In this document: positions 12,201 through 22,900 of the stretch, piece after piece | Numbering within the stretch: the stretch's first letter is position 1 | Layout: each line of letters starts with the position of its first letter | DNA from: Spizellomyces punctatus DAOM BR117 | Taxonomy: Eukaryota; Chytridiomycota; Chytridiomycetes; Spizellomycetales; Spizellomycetaceae | Reading direction: 5' to 3' | Assembly: GCF_000182565.1 (NCBI RefSeq) | Contig: NW_015971545.1 | Location: forward strand, 186,001-250,000 | DNA length: 64,000 bases | Notes under the pieces: model-generated | Databases searched by the model: none | Told to the model about the DNA's origin: nothing | The model's input: the letters and a program-made list of their open reading frames with translations, nothing else | Program-made: the position numbers and the translations under genes

Positions 12201-12617
12201 CAAACCGTGAGTATTTGTCTTTCGACCTTTTTCGAACGTTGTTTATCGTACGGATTTATTTAAACTCTATCATTAGTCCTTCTCTGGTGGCTAGCAACCA
12301 ACGCAATAGTCTTTGGCGTCGTAACCCAAACCAAAGCCTCCATAGCCGACACATACCTCGTCTCCCTCCTCTACGCAAGCGCAGGCCTAAGCGCCATCCG
12401 TCTGATCGGAGTCATATTTTATCAAACGATATCCTTTTTCGTAACAATCTGCAAATGCGGAGATCGTCGAAAGAAAAATCAAATTAACAAGAAAATTAGG
12501 CAGGAACCTCCTCGTGCTGGGCCTGGACAAACTGTTATTGGGAATGGGTATAATGGGTTTATGGTTGTGGATGATATTGAGGTTGGGAATCGGGCTAGGT
12601 TGTTTATGGATGCATAG
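9242..12617 (+). CDS. Chitin synthase, division I (class I-III type)
   Basis: About nine exons. A disordered Ser/Pro-rich N-terminus is followed by the chitin synthase N-terminal domain (RRKTVKLPSTGNFVIREQLP) and the GT2 catalytic core. This has AIVVTMYNE, the VADGR motif, a NSHRWFFNAF block, the DVGT metal-binding site, EDR, and the QRRRWLNGSFF processivity and product-binding motif. Several membrane spans follow (SLLFNWFGPSQF, AFFLVYPVLLAVLFIA, YIIGLSATYGVYLLGS), then a hydrophilic loop and two more spans before the TAG at 12615-12617. The enzyme adds GlcNAc from UDP-GlcNAc to growing chitin at the plasma membrane. The ATG at 9242 is the first in frame. Class I, II and III are hard to separate by eye. 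No broken motif was seen. Confidence 0.92.
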
Positions 12618-13470
12618 ATTTTGTTGTTTTTTTTTTGTGTAAAAGAGGTTTTTTATATAGTTTTTGTTGGTGGGATTTGGGGGTAGACTTTTAGATGAAT
12701 GCATTTCTTTTTTTTTGTGTATAGCGGGATATAGCCTTGTTTTACATACTAGATTTTTTTCTTTACGGTAGACTATGCATTACATGAGCGTATTGGGGGG
12801 TTTCTTTTTTGTGCATTTTGTTTCTACGTGGGGGGAAAATATTTTCGACATGATTTTTGCAAAAAACATAAACAAACCCCTTCCATGTTTTCAAAATTAA
12901 AAACTACAAAAAGAAAAAAACGTATAACCCAAGTGCATCCCGAAATTAAATTTATTAACAACATTTACTCTTGTTTTATATTGCTATTACGATACTTTTG
13001 CATACAAAAAACTACATATACTCTTACAATACACTCTTGATCTCTAAATAAGCGTTTTTAGCCAAATTGCTCTTCACTCTGTCATCACTTGATACAAACG
13101 TTCTCTCTGCCTCCTATTTACGACATACCTTCAAACACGATCCATACTATCCGTATATGCCACCTCACCTCTAAAATTCTCGGCTTGCACAGCTTTAGCC
13201 CGCTTTTCTAAATGTTGTTCAGAGTATAGTTGGTATGAAATGGTATATACAAAAACATTTCGCAGTTGGGTATCCCGGTTGTTGTCCATATGTTGAAATT
13301 ACGGTGTCCATTATGACATTTTGCCTTTTGCGTATAGGTACTGTTTTTGGCTTTCCGAGGTTGATCTTGTTGTTTAGTTACTTGTCGTCCTCGTAGTATG
13401 GGCTCTCAGTTTATTCGCGTTCAGTTTGGTATGCTTCTTACTTTTGTCGCTTTTGGAATCAAGTAAAGGG
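12618..13470. other. AT-rich intergenic region downstream of chitin synthase
   Basis: Low-complexity T and A runs and no conserved open frame. It may include further decayed sequence downstream of the Gag relic on the minus strand, but no protease or reverse transcriptase motif was found. Confidence 0.5.
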
Positions 13471-14352
13471 ACATGATTTCCAAAAGTCAACCTTGTTTAT
13501 CGCAGTGACCGCACTTGCTTTGAGGGCCGTTGCGATTTTCTCTGTGGACCCTTCCCGCCGGCCTCGGCTTCATCGTCTCCGCTCTTGTTGAAAGTCTGGG
13601 TTTAGTTTTCGAGTTTCTTAAAATTCCCTACTACATCCACAACGCGTTTTATAAGGAATTCCAGGGTATGACTACGGAGAGGTCCTTCAATAGAAAGGAA
13701 CAGTTCCTCCAACACTTTTGGGTGCAACGCTTTGATATAGTACTCTCTCGCCTCAGAATCAGCAAGATTTATGCGAAACCTATGTTCGTCAAAAACGCGA
13801 TGAAAGGTAACGAGATCCGGAAAGTTTGCTTATCGGATACGTTCCAACTCTTGTCTATGTAGCAAGTTCTCGGCCCCATCAACAAAAAGTCGGTTCAAGA
13901 AACCAATCTCTACAAGTGATCCAATCCGTAACGGCATCTGGATGGCGTTCTTTAAATTCGTATCATTTGAGAGCGGCCATACCCTCAAGGTTTGACACTG
14001 CCAATGTCAATTGCATTTCAGCCGAAAGTTTTGAACAGTTGAGGTAGCTTCCGTGTCGCCGGATAAAGCGCGGTAGCGTTCCGTGGGGTCTGTTCCATCG
14101 AAATGAGGGAGTGCTTTGCGTAAATCTCTTGTAAAGGTCTTTACATCGTGATATTGGCCTTCTGCTTCTGCTCGTTCTAGGCGGTGGCGTTTATCCAACA
14201 ACTTTTGTTCCAGCAAGTTGAGGCGAGAATTAAATTGTTCCTCCAATTGCTTCAGCGAGCTATGATTAGATTAGTTCCACTGTTATGGCGGGTGAAGTTC
14301 CCGCTGCATCTTTTGCCGTTGACAAAAGCGACGGCTCGTTTCCTGCCTTCAT
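13471..14352 (-). pseudogene. Decayed retrotransposon Gag-like relic
   Basis: Minus-strand fragments appear in Gag order but in different frames and with stops. First is a possible start (MKAGNEPSLLSTAKDAAG, 14352), then a coiled segment LKQLEEQFNSRLNLLEQKL, the capsid-like KALPHFDGTDPTERY, and further downstream LVTFHRVFDEHRFRI and YYIKALHPKVLEELFLS. Last is an Arg-rich linker and a CCHC-like zinc knuckle KCGHCDKQG followed, after a one-base shift, by DFWKSCP (13471-13513). The knuckle has Asp where His is expected. The arrangement resembles Ty3/Gypsy Gag (retrotransposon gag domain plus knuckle). No LTR, protease or reverse transcriptase was found, so this is a partial, inactive copy or a domesticated remnant that has decayed. 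Confidence 0.5.
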
Positions 14353-14750
14353 GCTGACAGGCTGTGTGGTGTGCTCTGTGAGCTAGCTGATCTAATCCTT
14401 TGGATTCACTCAGCGAGTCTTCTTCCGCAATTTCACAGTCTGCCGGCGATGCGGACGTTGATCGCTATCAACAAATGTCGGCGATGAATGTTAATCTTTA
14501 TCGCACCAAGTCTCATATTCGCCCACGTCAGATCCATGTATTGTTTGTTGTCATGGTGACGAGGTGACAAATCGAGGGCATTGACTTCTCCACAGCTTTT
14601 AGTTTTTCAACACCCGACTGCATTTTCCTTTCTGCTTTTGTGGGGCAAGCTGGGATTCCGCTTTTTTGTTGTCACGTTTGAATTTGACTATTTCGAAAGC
14701 AGGAAACGCTTTATACACTTGTCTTGTTGTCCGATTCGCTGTCGTCAATC
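14353..14750. other. Upstream region of REI1
   Basis: No gene seen. It separates the Gag relic from the REI1 start and presumably contains the REI1 promoter; no clear TATA box was recognised. Confidence 0.4.
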
Positions 14751-16094
14751 ATGGCTGCCGACGTGGAAACATCCTCAGTTTTTTCAGACACCGCCTCTGA
14801 CTTTTCCGACTTTTCTCGGGCGTCCACAGCGGCCACGACCGCCTCCCGAACGCATCTCTTCACCTGCCTAGCTTGCCACGTTGCCTTCCGAAGCGCCGAT
14901 GCCCAACGAGATCACATGCGGACCGACTGGCACAGATACAACCTTAAACGCAAGGTTGCCGAATTGCCACCTGTTACTGCCGAGAATTTTGCGGCTAGAT
15001 TAGAACAGCAGAAACACAAGAATGAGGAAGATGAGACCCGGAATGCGTTTGTTGCAGAGTGTATTGCCTGTCGAAAAACGTATTCCAGTCAGAATGCCTA
15101 TTCGAATCATTTGGGTAGCAAAAAGCACAAGGACGCTCAGGTGCGGTTCAACGAGTTGAAAGCAAAAGGCATAGATCCTTTGAGTCGACCCGAGAAAAAG
15201 GCGTCGAATGTGGTTTCTGGTGTTTCGAGTTCAAGTGGGTCCGCCACAGCTCCACAAAAGAATTGGAGAGCTGAGCTTGCGAATGCCACATCACAAGATC
15301 AAGTATTGGACATTCTTGCTCGAAAAGCCGAACAAGCCGAACGTCTTACGGAACTGGACTGTCTGTTCTGTTTGCATTCTGCGCAGTCTTTTGAAAACAA
15401 TATGGAGCATATGGCCAAGGCGCACAGCTTTTTCATCCCCGATATTGAGTACCTGGTTGATCTGAAAGGATTGATAAAGTATCTTGGCGAAAAGGTTGCG
15501 GTAGGACATGTATGTTTGTACTGTAATGGCAAAGGACGGGCGATGCATAGTTTGGAAGCTGTGCGCAAACACATGGTCGATAAGGGCCACTGCAAAATCT
15601 TGTACGAGGATGGCGCTGAGCTTGAGATTGCCGATTTCTACGACTTTAGCTCAACGTACCCTGATGAAGTGGCCGAGGAAGGAGAGGAAGGAGATGGAGA
15701 ATGGGAAGATGTTGAAGAGGGCAGTGACGAGAACGAAGAAGAGGAACTTGGCGATTTATCCGAGTCACTAGGTTCCATCCGTATATCACCTGACGAAACC
15801 CAACTCATCCTTCCCAGTGGAGTTCGACTGGGTCATCGCCAGTTCAACCGATTCTGGAGACAGAATCTCAAACCCGAGGATTCACGCGACTCCGTATTGA
15901 TCCATCGGTTGGTGGGACAGTATAAAATGCTGGGATACGAAGCTACGCCGTATGAACAAGCGGTTGCGGCACATCAACGACGATTGGAGGCAAAGAAGGT
16001 CTTGTATCGGAATCAAGAGTACAAGGCGAGAGTGGGGATTAAGCACAACATGCTGCAAAAGCACTTTAGATCGCAGATTGGATTTGGAGTATAG
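14751..16094 (+). CDS. REI1: REI1/ZNF622-family pre-60S maturation zinc-finger protein
   Basis: A single-exon gene of about 448 residues starting at the ATG at 14751. It contains four C2H2-type fingers in the REI1 arrangement: CLACHVAFRSADAQRDHMRT, CIACRKTYSSQNAYSNHLGS, a third beginning CLFCLHSAQSFENNMEHM, and CLYCNGKGRAMHSLEAVRKH. An acidic stretch (EEGEEGDGEWEDVEEG) and the conserved C-terminus with LPSGVRLGHRQFNRFWRQNL and the VGIKHNMLQKHFRSQ motif follow. REI1 acts in the cytoplasm on late 60S particles, releasing the Arx1/Alb1 export factors together with Jjj1, and threads its C-terminus into the exit tunnel. Length and motif order match the family. The lack of introns is unusual in this window. 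Confidence 0.93.
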   Translation: MAADVETSSVFSDTASDFSDFSRASTAATTASRTHLFTCLACHVAFRSADAQRDHMRTDWHRYNLKRKVAELPPVTAENFAARLEQQKHKNEEDETRNAFVAECIACRKTYSSQNAYSNHLGSKKHKDAQVRFNELKAKGIDPLSRPEKKASNVVSGVSSSSGSATAPQKNWRAELANATSQDQVLDILARKAEQAERLTELDCLFCLHSAQSFENNMEHMAKAHSFFIPDIEYLVDLKGLIKYLGEKVAVGHVCLYCNGKGRAMHSLEAVRKHMVDKGHCKILYEDGAELEIADFYDFSSTYPDEVAEEGEEGDGEWEDVEEGSDENEEEELGDLSESLGSIRISPDETQLILPSGVRLGHRQFNRFWRQNLKPEDSRDSVLIHRLVGQYKMLGYEATPYEQAVAAHQRRLEAKKVLYRNQEYKARVGIKHNMLQKHFRSQIGFGV

Positions 16095-16322
16095 ACTGGT
16101 TGAATGTGGGGTTGGGGTTTGGGTTTGGGTTTGTTTTGTTTTTCGCATTTGTACATGAAGCCCATTTTACAACTTGTCGATTTTTGTTTGTGAAATTTCG
16201 GTCTTGGGGTATTACTCTAGTCTTTTGAGACTCTCTATTATATACTCTCCACATCCAACCTTATATACAAGATCACAATGCGGAAAAGTCGATACGGTTC
16301 TCCGCACTATTACATTCGGCCA

Positions 16323-16753
16323 CTATGCAACCCCATCTCGCTGTTTATCAATTTTCGCCTTGTTTTCCAGGGCCTGTCGTACGGACAATGTTGGGGGAAT
16401 CACATCTGATATACGTCCAAGGGGTGTAAGCTTATCATCTCCATGCCATACTCAGATCACACTCCCTCACCTTCCAAAAATGCCATTTCTCCATGATCAC
16501 CAACAGCCCGCGCAACATCCTTATAACTAACAATCTTTCTCATCTCCTTCTTGGTATTCTCAAAACTTTTATCAACCAAGTACTCTAAAAACATTTCGGT
16601 AGCCAATGTCGCTGCAAAGACGGCGTCATGTGAGACTGCAGATAGATCCTTGTCTTCGCGCATTATGGTTTTGACACGGGCTTGTGGGAAGGCGGTTTTG
16701 AGTGTTTGGGGAACGTGGGCGGAGGATGGGTTTGGAGAAGGTGGGTCTGTCAT
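16323..16753 (-). CDS. Histone-fold protein of the Dpb3/POLE4/CHRAC1 group
   Basis: Two exons with a 65-nt intron (16406-16470). A Pro-rich N-terminus leads to a histone fold of the NF-YC type: FPQARVKTIMREDKDLSAV, then the ATEMFLEYL helix and KIVSYKDVARAV. Splicing gives FLEDVIPPTLSVRQALENK, the conserved end of these subunits, which an unspliced reading loses. These small proteins pair with an NF-YB-like partner (Dpb4/POLE3/CHRAC) and serve in DNA polymerase epsilon and in ISWI/CHRAC chromatin remodelling. Sequence alone does not separate the polymerase from the remodeller subunit. The protein is about 120 residues, which fits the group. Confidence 0.8.
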
Positions 16754-17035
16754 TCTTGCCCCAAAGCGATCGAGAATTGTAGAGGTAATTAACGCAGGAT
16801 TTGGCTTCTGAGTGAGTATCTCCCCAGTTGGGAATTCGGACGAGGGGATCTGTCACGTGACCTCGGCTTTGAACCAGCGTCGAGAACACAGGTTGAGGGT
16901 TCGTGATTTGTCGTGGCCGAGTTGGATTTTGTTTTTCCTACTTTTTGCATTGCAATTTTCTCGAGGGCTTGTTTATCGTCTGGAGCGTTCCTGTGGAGCT
17001 CTTTATTCGTCTTTCAATAATACCGGCGTCTTGTC
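16754..17035. promoter_or_regulatory. Divergent promoter between histone-fold and bromodomain genes
   Basis: A 282-bp gap separates two genes transcribed away from each other, both with chromatin roles, so it must hold both promoters. A TCACGTGA palindrome (E-box, CACGTG core) lies near 16854-16861. No TATA box is evident. Confidence 0.5.
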
Positions 17036-19802
17036 ATGCCTCCACGGCGAAAACGTTCTCGAGCTGAACGTATGTTACGTTTTGCTGTGTGCGCGCGTCA
17101 AAAAGAGTTTGTTTAACGCTCGTTCTTTGCAGATTCGGACGAAAATGGCCATGAGGACACCAATGAGGAGCCAATCACTCCCGATAGCTCCGCGATAGAT
17201 CCACCATCCAATGGTGACCGCGTCTCACCAGCACCCGCCGAGCAGCCTACAGCATCTCCAACCACCTCCCCCCACACCTCACCTCAACAAGTCCAAACAG
17301 AATCACAAGCACCGAGCACCACACCTCGAAAGAGAGGTCGGCCACGAAAACAGAGCGTAACGGAACCTGAGGACAAAAAGGACCCTGAACCGGATATCGA
17401 TGACTTGTACGATGTTTTGGAAAAGTTGTTGGTAGTTCTCTCGAGGTATGTTTTCGTGTTTTCTTTACGCACTCCACTTGATATGCACTAAAGATTGGGG
17501 CTTGGACACTAGTGAGGACGAAGAAGGCTACTTTTCCCGCCCTGTCAACGTCGAGGCCGACTCAAAGTACCTCGAACTCGTCAAAAAGCCCATGGACTTT
17601 GGAACAATGGAACAGAAACTCGCTGAACGGTCCTATCGTGCTTTATGCGAGTTCCAGGTAAGCACTGGTCCTAGCGCTCGGATTTTCACGCCTCATATCA
17701 CTGACGCTCTGCAAAAAGGATGACTTTGATCTAGTCATGAAGAATGCAATGTCATATCACCCTGCCAATGACGACATTCATCAATTGGCTTTACGGTTAT
17801 GGAAATTCGGCACACGGCTGATTAATAGTCAGTATGAGCGGTTTCCAAAACATTTGACGGTTGAGCCCGATGATTCACCTTACTTCAAGACGACGAGGAG
17901 CAAGGCGAAAGCTGCGGTGCGTCTTGGGACTCGCGTTTTCGTCATTGCTTGGGGTACTATCTGACCTTTTGTATTTTGTCTATCGATTGGTTCGTTTTAG
18001 GAGGTGAAAGGTACGCTTTTCTATTCGTGCGACGGAAAGGGAAGGTTATGCTCATCTTGTTTACACAGAGCGGGTTTTCCGTCCTCAGAAATATTCATTA
18101 TGTCAGCGCGGACCAGACGGCACATTTTTCTTTTCCAGTGCACAGACCAAGCCATTGGACGATATACAACTGGGTAGGTGCAAGCTCTGAGAAGCCACTT
18201 TTCTGGAACGCGGCTAACTTGTACCCGCCAGTTGAGGATGTTGGCAAAGTCAATATCATACCCTCGTACTCTGAAGATCAAACACAAGTACCTCCGTTAA
18301 AGTCGTTGGTGCACCCTTCTTTGATTGCTGGGCGGACCCTGTCCAAAAGCCGGCACAAACGGAATGAGCCTGCGCCAGGTTTGCGTCGATCCCAAAGTAA
18401 TATCTCTTTTGACAGCAAGTTTTGACAATTACCTGTTTAGTTGAATTTGTGGAATACGGTCCGTATTACACTTTTGCTCCCATGGTCGACACATCCAAAG
18501 CCACGCTGTCCCAAGCCGAGTCCGTGAAATACCTAAAGCCGGGTCAAGTTGTTATACTGGAACCCGAAGGCGATGCGAACGAGCCACCTGTACCAGAGGT
18601 AGCGCGGATATATAGAGGAGATGAGTTGGAGGCGACAAATGGGGATGGGACGGGCTCGACAGTGGAAGTTCGCGTTGATAATCTCGAAGGCATAGAAAAA
18701 CTGGTTGATCAAGCTCGATTGGATGCGGAAGGCAAACGGATACTTGAAGATGAAGGCGTAGATCTCGAGGCTGTTTTGTCTGTTCAGGATTTGTTAAAGG
18801 AAGCTCAGGAGGGAGAATCAGATCAAGGAGATCAGGAGAAGGGGTTGGACAAGATGTCGCTGGAGGATATTTTGGCATTAAATAAGGACCTTTTGGCCGA
18901 ATTGGAAGCGATGCAGGAAGAACGGTTTGAGGAAGGGAGTGGAGAGATTTCAACGGAGGAACTGAGTATAGGTATGTGGCCAAAAACTGCCATTCTTTTA
19001 TGCAGCGCTGCCGACTGGACAATTTATGCCCTTTTTCTTCTTTTGTTGCTCAGCCAAACGGCTTTTCTGGAATCTCCATCACCTCGCCTCCCTCTCCCTC
19101 CCAGCCCACCTCCTCCCCAAGTCACTCATCTCCTCGTACATGTCCCGTCTCCGCAAATATGACCCAGCATTCAAGGGCACCCTCCCACCGCGCAAACAGT
19201 ACATTTACCCGTCCAATCTGGGCGGCAGAACCGCGTTCCCCACTAACGCAGGTACTATCCCACCGCATGCGGCTGCAAAAGATTATGTGCCCCCGCGATC
19301 CAAGGTGCTACCCACTAGTTTTGGTGGGCCGAGTTCCGGTCCAGGTGTCGCTACATCCTCAGTCATGATGACATCGTTGGAAACTAGTTTACCGCCGCTT
19401 GGCACTCCATTGCCACCCCTTAGTTCCAACCCGTACCTTCAAAACCTAAAACTTGGCACTTCGACTGGCACACCGTCGACATTTGCGGGCATGGGAGTCT
19501 CAACACCAGGTGGATTGGTCGGTACGACGCCCCTGACCAGCCTTCCCACGTCAAGTTTGTCCACTTTGGGTATGCCATATTCGAGTTTGGCTGGATTGAA
19601 TCTCTCATCTTTGGCTACGTTGAATACGTCTCTTCCCATGTCCATGACCCCTGGGTACCCATCTCCCCACGTGGCAACAACATCTGTCTTGGGGACGCCG
19701 GGAGCCGCGTTGGGAAGTCCGTCGATGGCGAGTCAAATGATGACATTTAGAGGCGGGATGATGCCCGGTTTGAAAAAGAATGGTGCCTGGAAGTTTTCCT
19801 AA
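17036..19802 (+). CDS. BRD7/BRD9-like bromodomain protein
   Basis: At least eight exons. The N-terminus is basic and includes an AT-hook-like RKRGRPRKQ, followed by a bromodomain with LVKKPMDFGTMEQKL and the helix DFDLVMKNAMSYHPANDD. The BRD7/9 fit comes from the domain position, the PMDFGTM block and the long tail. BRD7/9-type proteins are subunits of SWI/SNF remodellers that read acetylated histones. Where relatives have Tyr-Asn (the acetyl-lysine-binding Asn), this protein reads Tyr-His. Downstream lie a conserved-looking block (REGYAHLVYTERVFRPQ), an acidic coiled segment, AKRLFWNLHHLASLSLPAHL, and a Leu/Ser/Gly-rich low-complexity tail to 19802. The exon joins around 17900-18020 are my best reading and could shift. 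Orthology to BRD7 versus BRD9 is unresolved. Confidence 0.72.
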
Positions 19803-19995
19803 TTTGGTACTACACTAGGTTTTTTGGGATGGGTGCTCTTGTTTTTTGGCCTGTCTTGAATATACAAAGGGTTTATCTATTGTCATCCATGTGCTGCTTT
19901 GGCATCTTCTGTTGAACAGCTCTGTAAAAAAAATGCATGCCGCAATTCATAAGAAGGCAGCACATTCCACCCATTATCATGTATTACAGGACTCG

Positions 19996-22900
19996 CTATG
20001 TGCGCTCAACTGGGAGTCCTCTTTCGAACGATAATATCTCCAAAACTACAACGTAGGGCGAGTTAGGACCAACCAAGAAAAACTAACCGTACTCAAACCA
20101 ATCTCTGCTTACCTATTCCCGCCGCAACAGTAACAGGCCCAGCCCTCAACATGAACCGTCCCAATTCCTTACTATCTTTGAACGTCTCCAAACAAATCGG
20201 CCGCGATGTCTTGATTTCTACAACAGCCGTAACGTTTTTCGGTAACGCCCTAGGATTCTTTTTGATGGTTTCGCCAGTACTTTTGTTCAGCAAGGCTGAC
20301 AGTTTTGTAATGGTTGATTGTTCGGTAAGGGATTGGTGATGGAGTACCACCTGCCGACGGTCATTGGGTTAGTTCTAGTGCGGTAACATAATAGTTTACA
20401 GGTTTATATACCGGGACGCCAATGGTGAGTGGAATCTGGATATCAAAGGTAACAATCTGTGCTCGAAAGTGCGATGTAACCGCTACCGGCGCAGAGGGAT
20501 CGCACAGAATGCTCCCCACACTTTGAATTACATGGTCAGAAATGCGGTTCATCTGTAAGACTATGTGTACGACTCACTTTATATGGGCAATCTCCACACC
20601 CGTTAGACTCATGAGGACGCTATCGCCCGCAGCAGCCCATTTGACCGCTTCTTCGCTCACTTCTAGCGCTGTTAGGGATGAACATTAGATCAAGCGTGAA
20701 ACAGCAACATGCCAAATTCTCACCCACCTCGTACGGTCCCGTACTCGTTGATCGGCATTACAAGAACAACTTCTCCAACCTGTATACCCCCTGCTTCTAT
20801 TCTCCCACTGACTGATACAGCTCCTCCGCCGCCTGCGCCGATACCACCCTTAAAATAATCCGCAATCGACAGGCGAAAGGGTTTATCTACAGCCCGTTGG
20901 GGTGCCTCAAATGCATCTGGATCGCGACACAGATTAAAGTCAAAGCATATTATCAAGTCCCCATTGAGCACGTACCGATTTGTTCCACCAGTGTTGATCC
21001 ACTGTACCAAGCATTCAATTTATCGCTCTCCCGTTTTACCAAGTTTTCTCCGGTATATCCACTGGTTGGGATAAACGCGACCTTTTGCTTTCGAAATCCG
21101 ACTTGTGAAAGGAAATGGGAAAGCTTTTCTGAAATTTCGTCAAAGCGGGTCTTTGACCAATCAACCTTTGCATAAATACCCGCCTTTGGTCAAAACAACT
21201 CCCTCGTGCTGTAGGTAATAAGGAAAGAACAAACTCACCACGTCCAGCTTATTAACAGCCACAATGAGTTGCGTAACACCCAGACTTCTGAGTAAAACTG
21301 CGTGCTCTCTTGTTTGTCCACCAGAATCAAACCCAGTTTCAAATTCACCGGGTGTAGCATCGACTACCAGGATCGCTACATCAGCCTTTGACAACGTGTA
21401 TTTTAGTTGAGGTGCATGAACCATTGGTTATGCTACCAGCACGTACCTGGGCAGCTCCAGACATCATATTTGGGATAAAATCCCTGTGTCCAGGTGCATC
21501 AAGTAGAGTGAACTTTCGGTGAGGTGTGTGGAACTTGGTAATTGCTACATCAATGGTGACACCCCTAGCGTCAAGTGCGAAGACATAGTTAGCTGAACCC
21601 CGAATCTATAACATTGGTCCACTAACTACCCACCGTGTCCGCTCCTCTTCAGTTTCATCAAGAACCCAAGCGTATGCGAAAGAGGACTTTTTCATCTTCT
21701 CCGCGTCACGCTCATACTTTTTCATTGTTCGCTCATTCACTTCGCCGAGGAGATATAGTACGTGCCCCATTAGAGTACTCTTACCCGCATCCACATGTCC
21801 TGCGATACAGCGAGTTACTCAATAGGCAAGGTTCAAGCAGCGGTATGATATGTGAGAGGAAAAAGGATATCCTACCTACGACAACTAAATTTAAAGATTC
21901 CTTCTCCGCATTGCGCTTCTTGTACTCCTCAGCCACGTTGATGCGCTTGAGCTTCGGGGAGCTTCGTCCGGTACTTGAGGACGACCCCGTTCTAGCCATC
22001 GCAGGAGGCGCTAATGACGAGTTTGAACTCGAGGCGGAAACTGTTCTTGCCATTGCTGGTGGTGGTGCCAGTGTTGCCGATTTTGGGGGTGCAAGGTTCA
22101 ATCCAGAGAGATCCATCTGAAGCTGATCCATTGGCTCTGGAATGGGTTCTTGCTTCTTTCGTATTTGAGGTGTGGGTTTTGATGAGGGCAACTTGGCAGA
22201 TTTGCCAGCTGTACGTTTATTGTCCATGCCTATTAGAGATTGCGAGTGCAGTGCGGATACTTCATCATCGCAAACTACTTACAAGGTCCTATTTTTGATC
22301 TTGCTTGATTGACCACATCGTCCGGACTTGGTGCGTCAAATGCAAAAGGCGCCACGTCGTCTGCTGGTACAAAAGGGGACGACAGAAAATCATTAGAGAT
22401 GGCACTTGTTTTGTCTCCATTCTCGTGGTGTGTAAAAAACTGAGCAAAGGTCGAGGGTGCTGCAACGAGTGGGTCGTCATTTGCGTCGCTATGATGTCGA
22501 GGTTTGGAAGAGCGGAGCGGAATAGTGGTTGGCAGCCTGACGGGTTGTGACTTTGGCGTGCTGAAGGGAATTGACGTTTCGGCATCCGGTTTTCCAATTC
22601 CTGAGTTTGGGAGGGTTTTAAATGGTGTTGGGAAAACGGACAAGGGCTCCTTTGTTGACGCAGCTGGAACAGTTCCAAGAGACCCCTCAGAAGCGTTTCC
22701 CGCACTCTGAAGCGAAAATGCCGCCAGCGCCGATCGAATGGCATCTGTGCCGCTCATGATGTTTGCGGAATTTGATGCCAATTGACTCAGACCTGGGGCG
22801 TCATTGATGGATGATTTCTGAGTGGCTCCCAGTAACCCAGATGTACCCGAGAGTGATGAAAGATTGCTTAAAGACAGCGGTGTCGCCGCCATAGTATTTC

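Noticed and set aside
20093-20112. Unspliced HBS1 C-terminus ending GIGKQRLV
   Set aside because: A strong donor (GTAAGC) at this point and a downstream acceptor give the family ending AAGIVLEIL, so a last intron is more likely.
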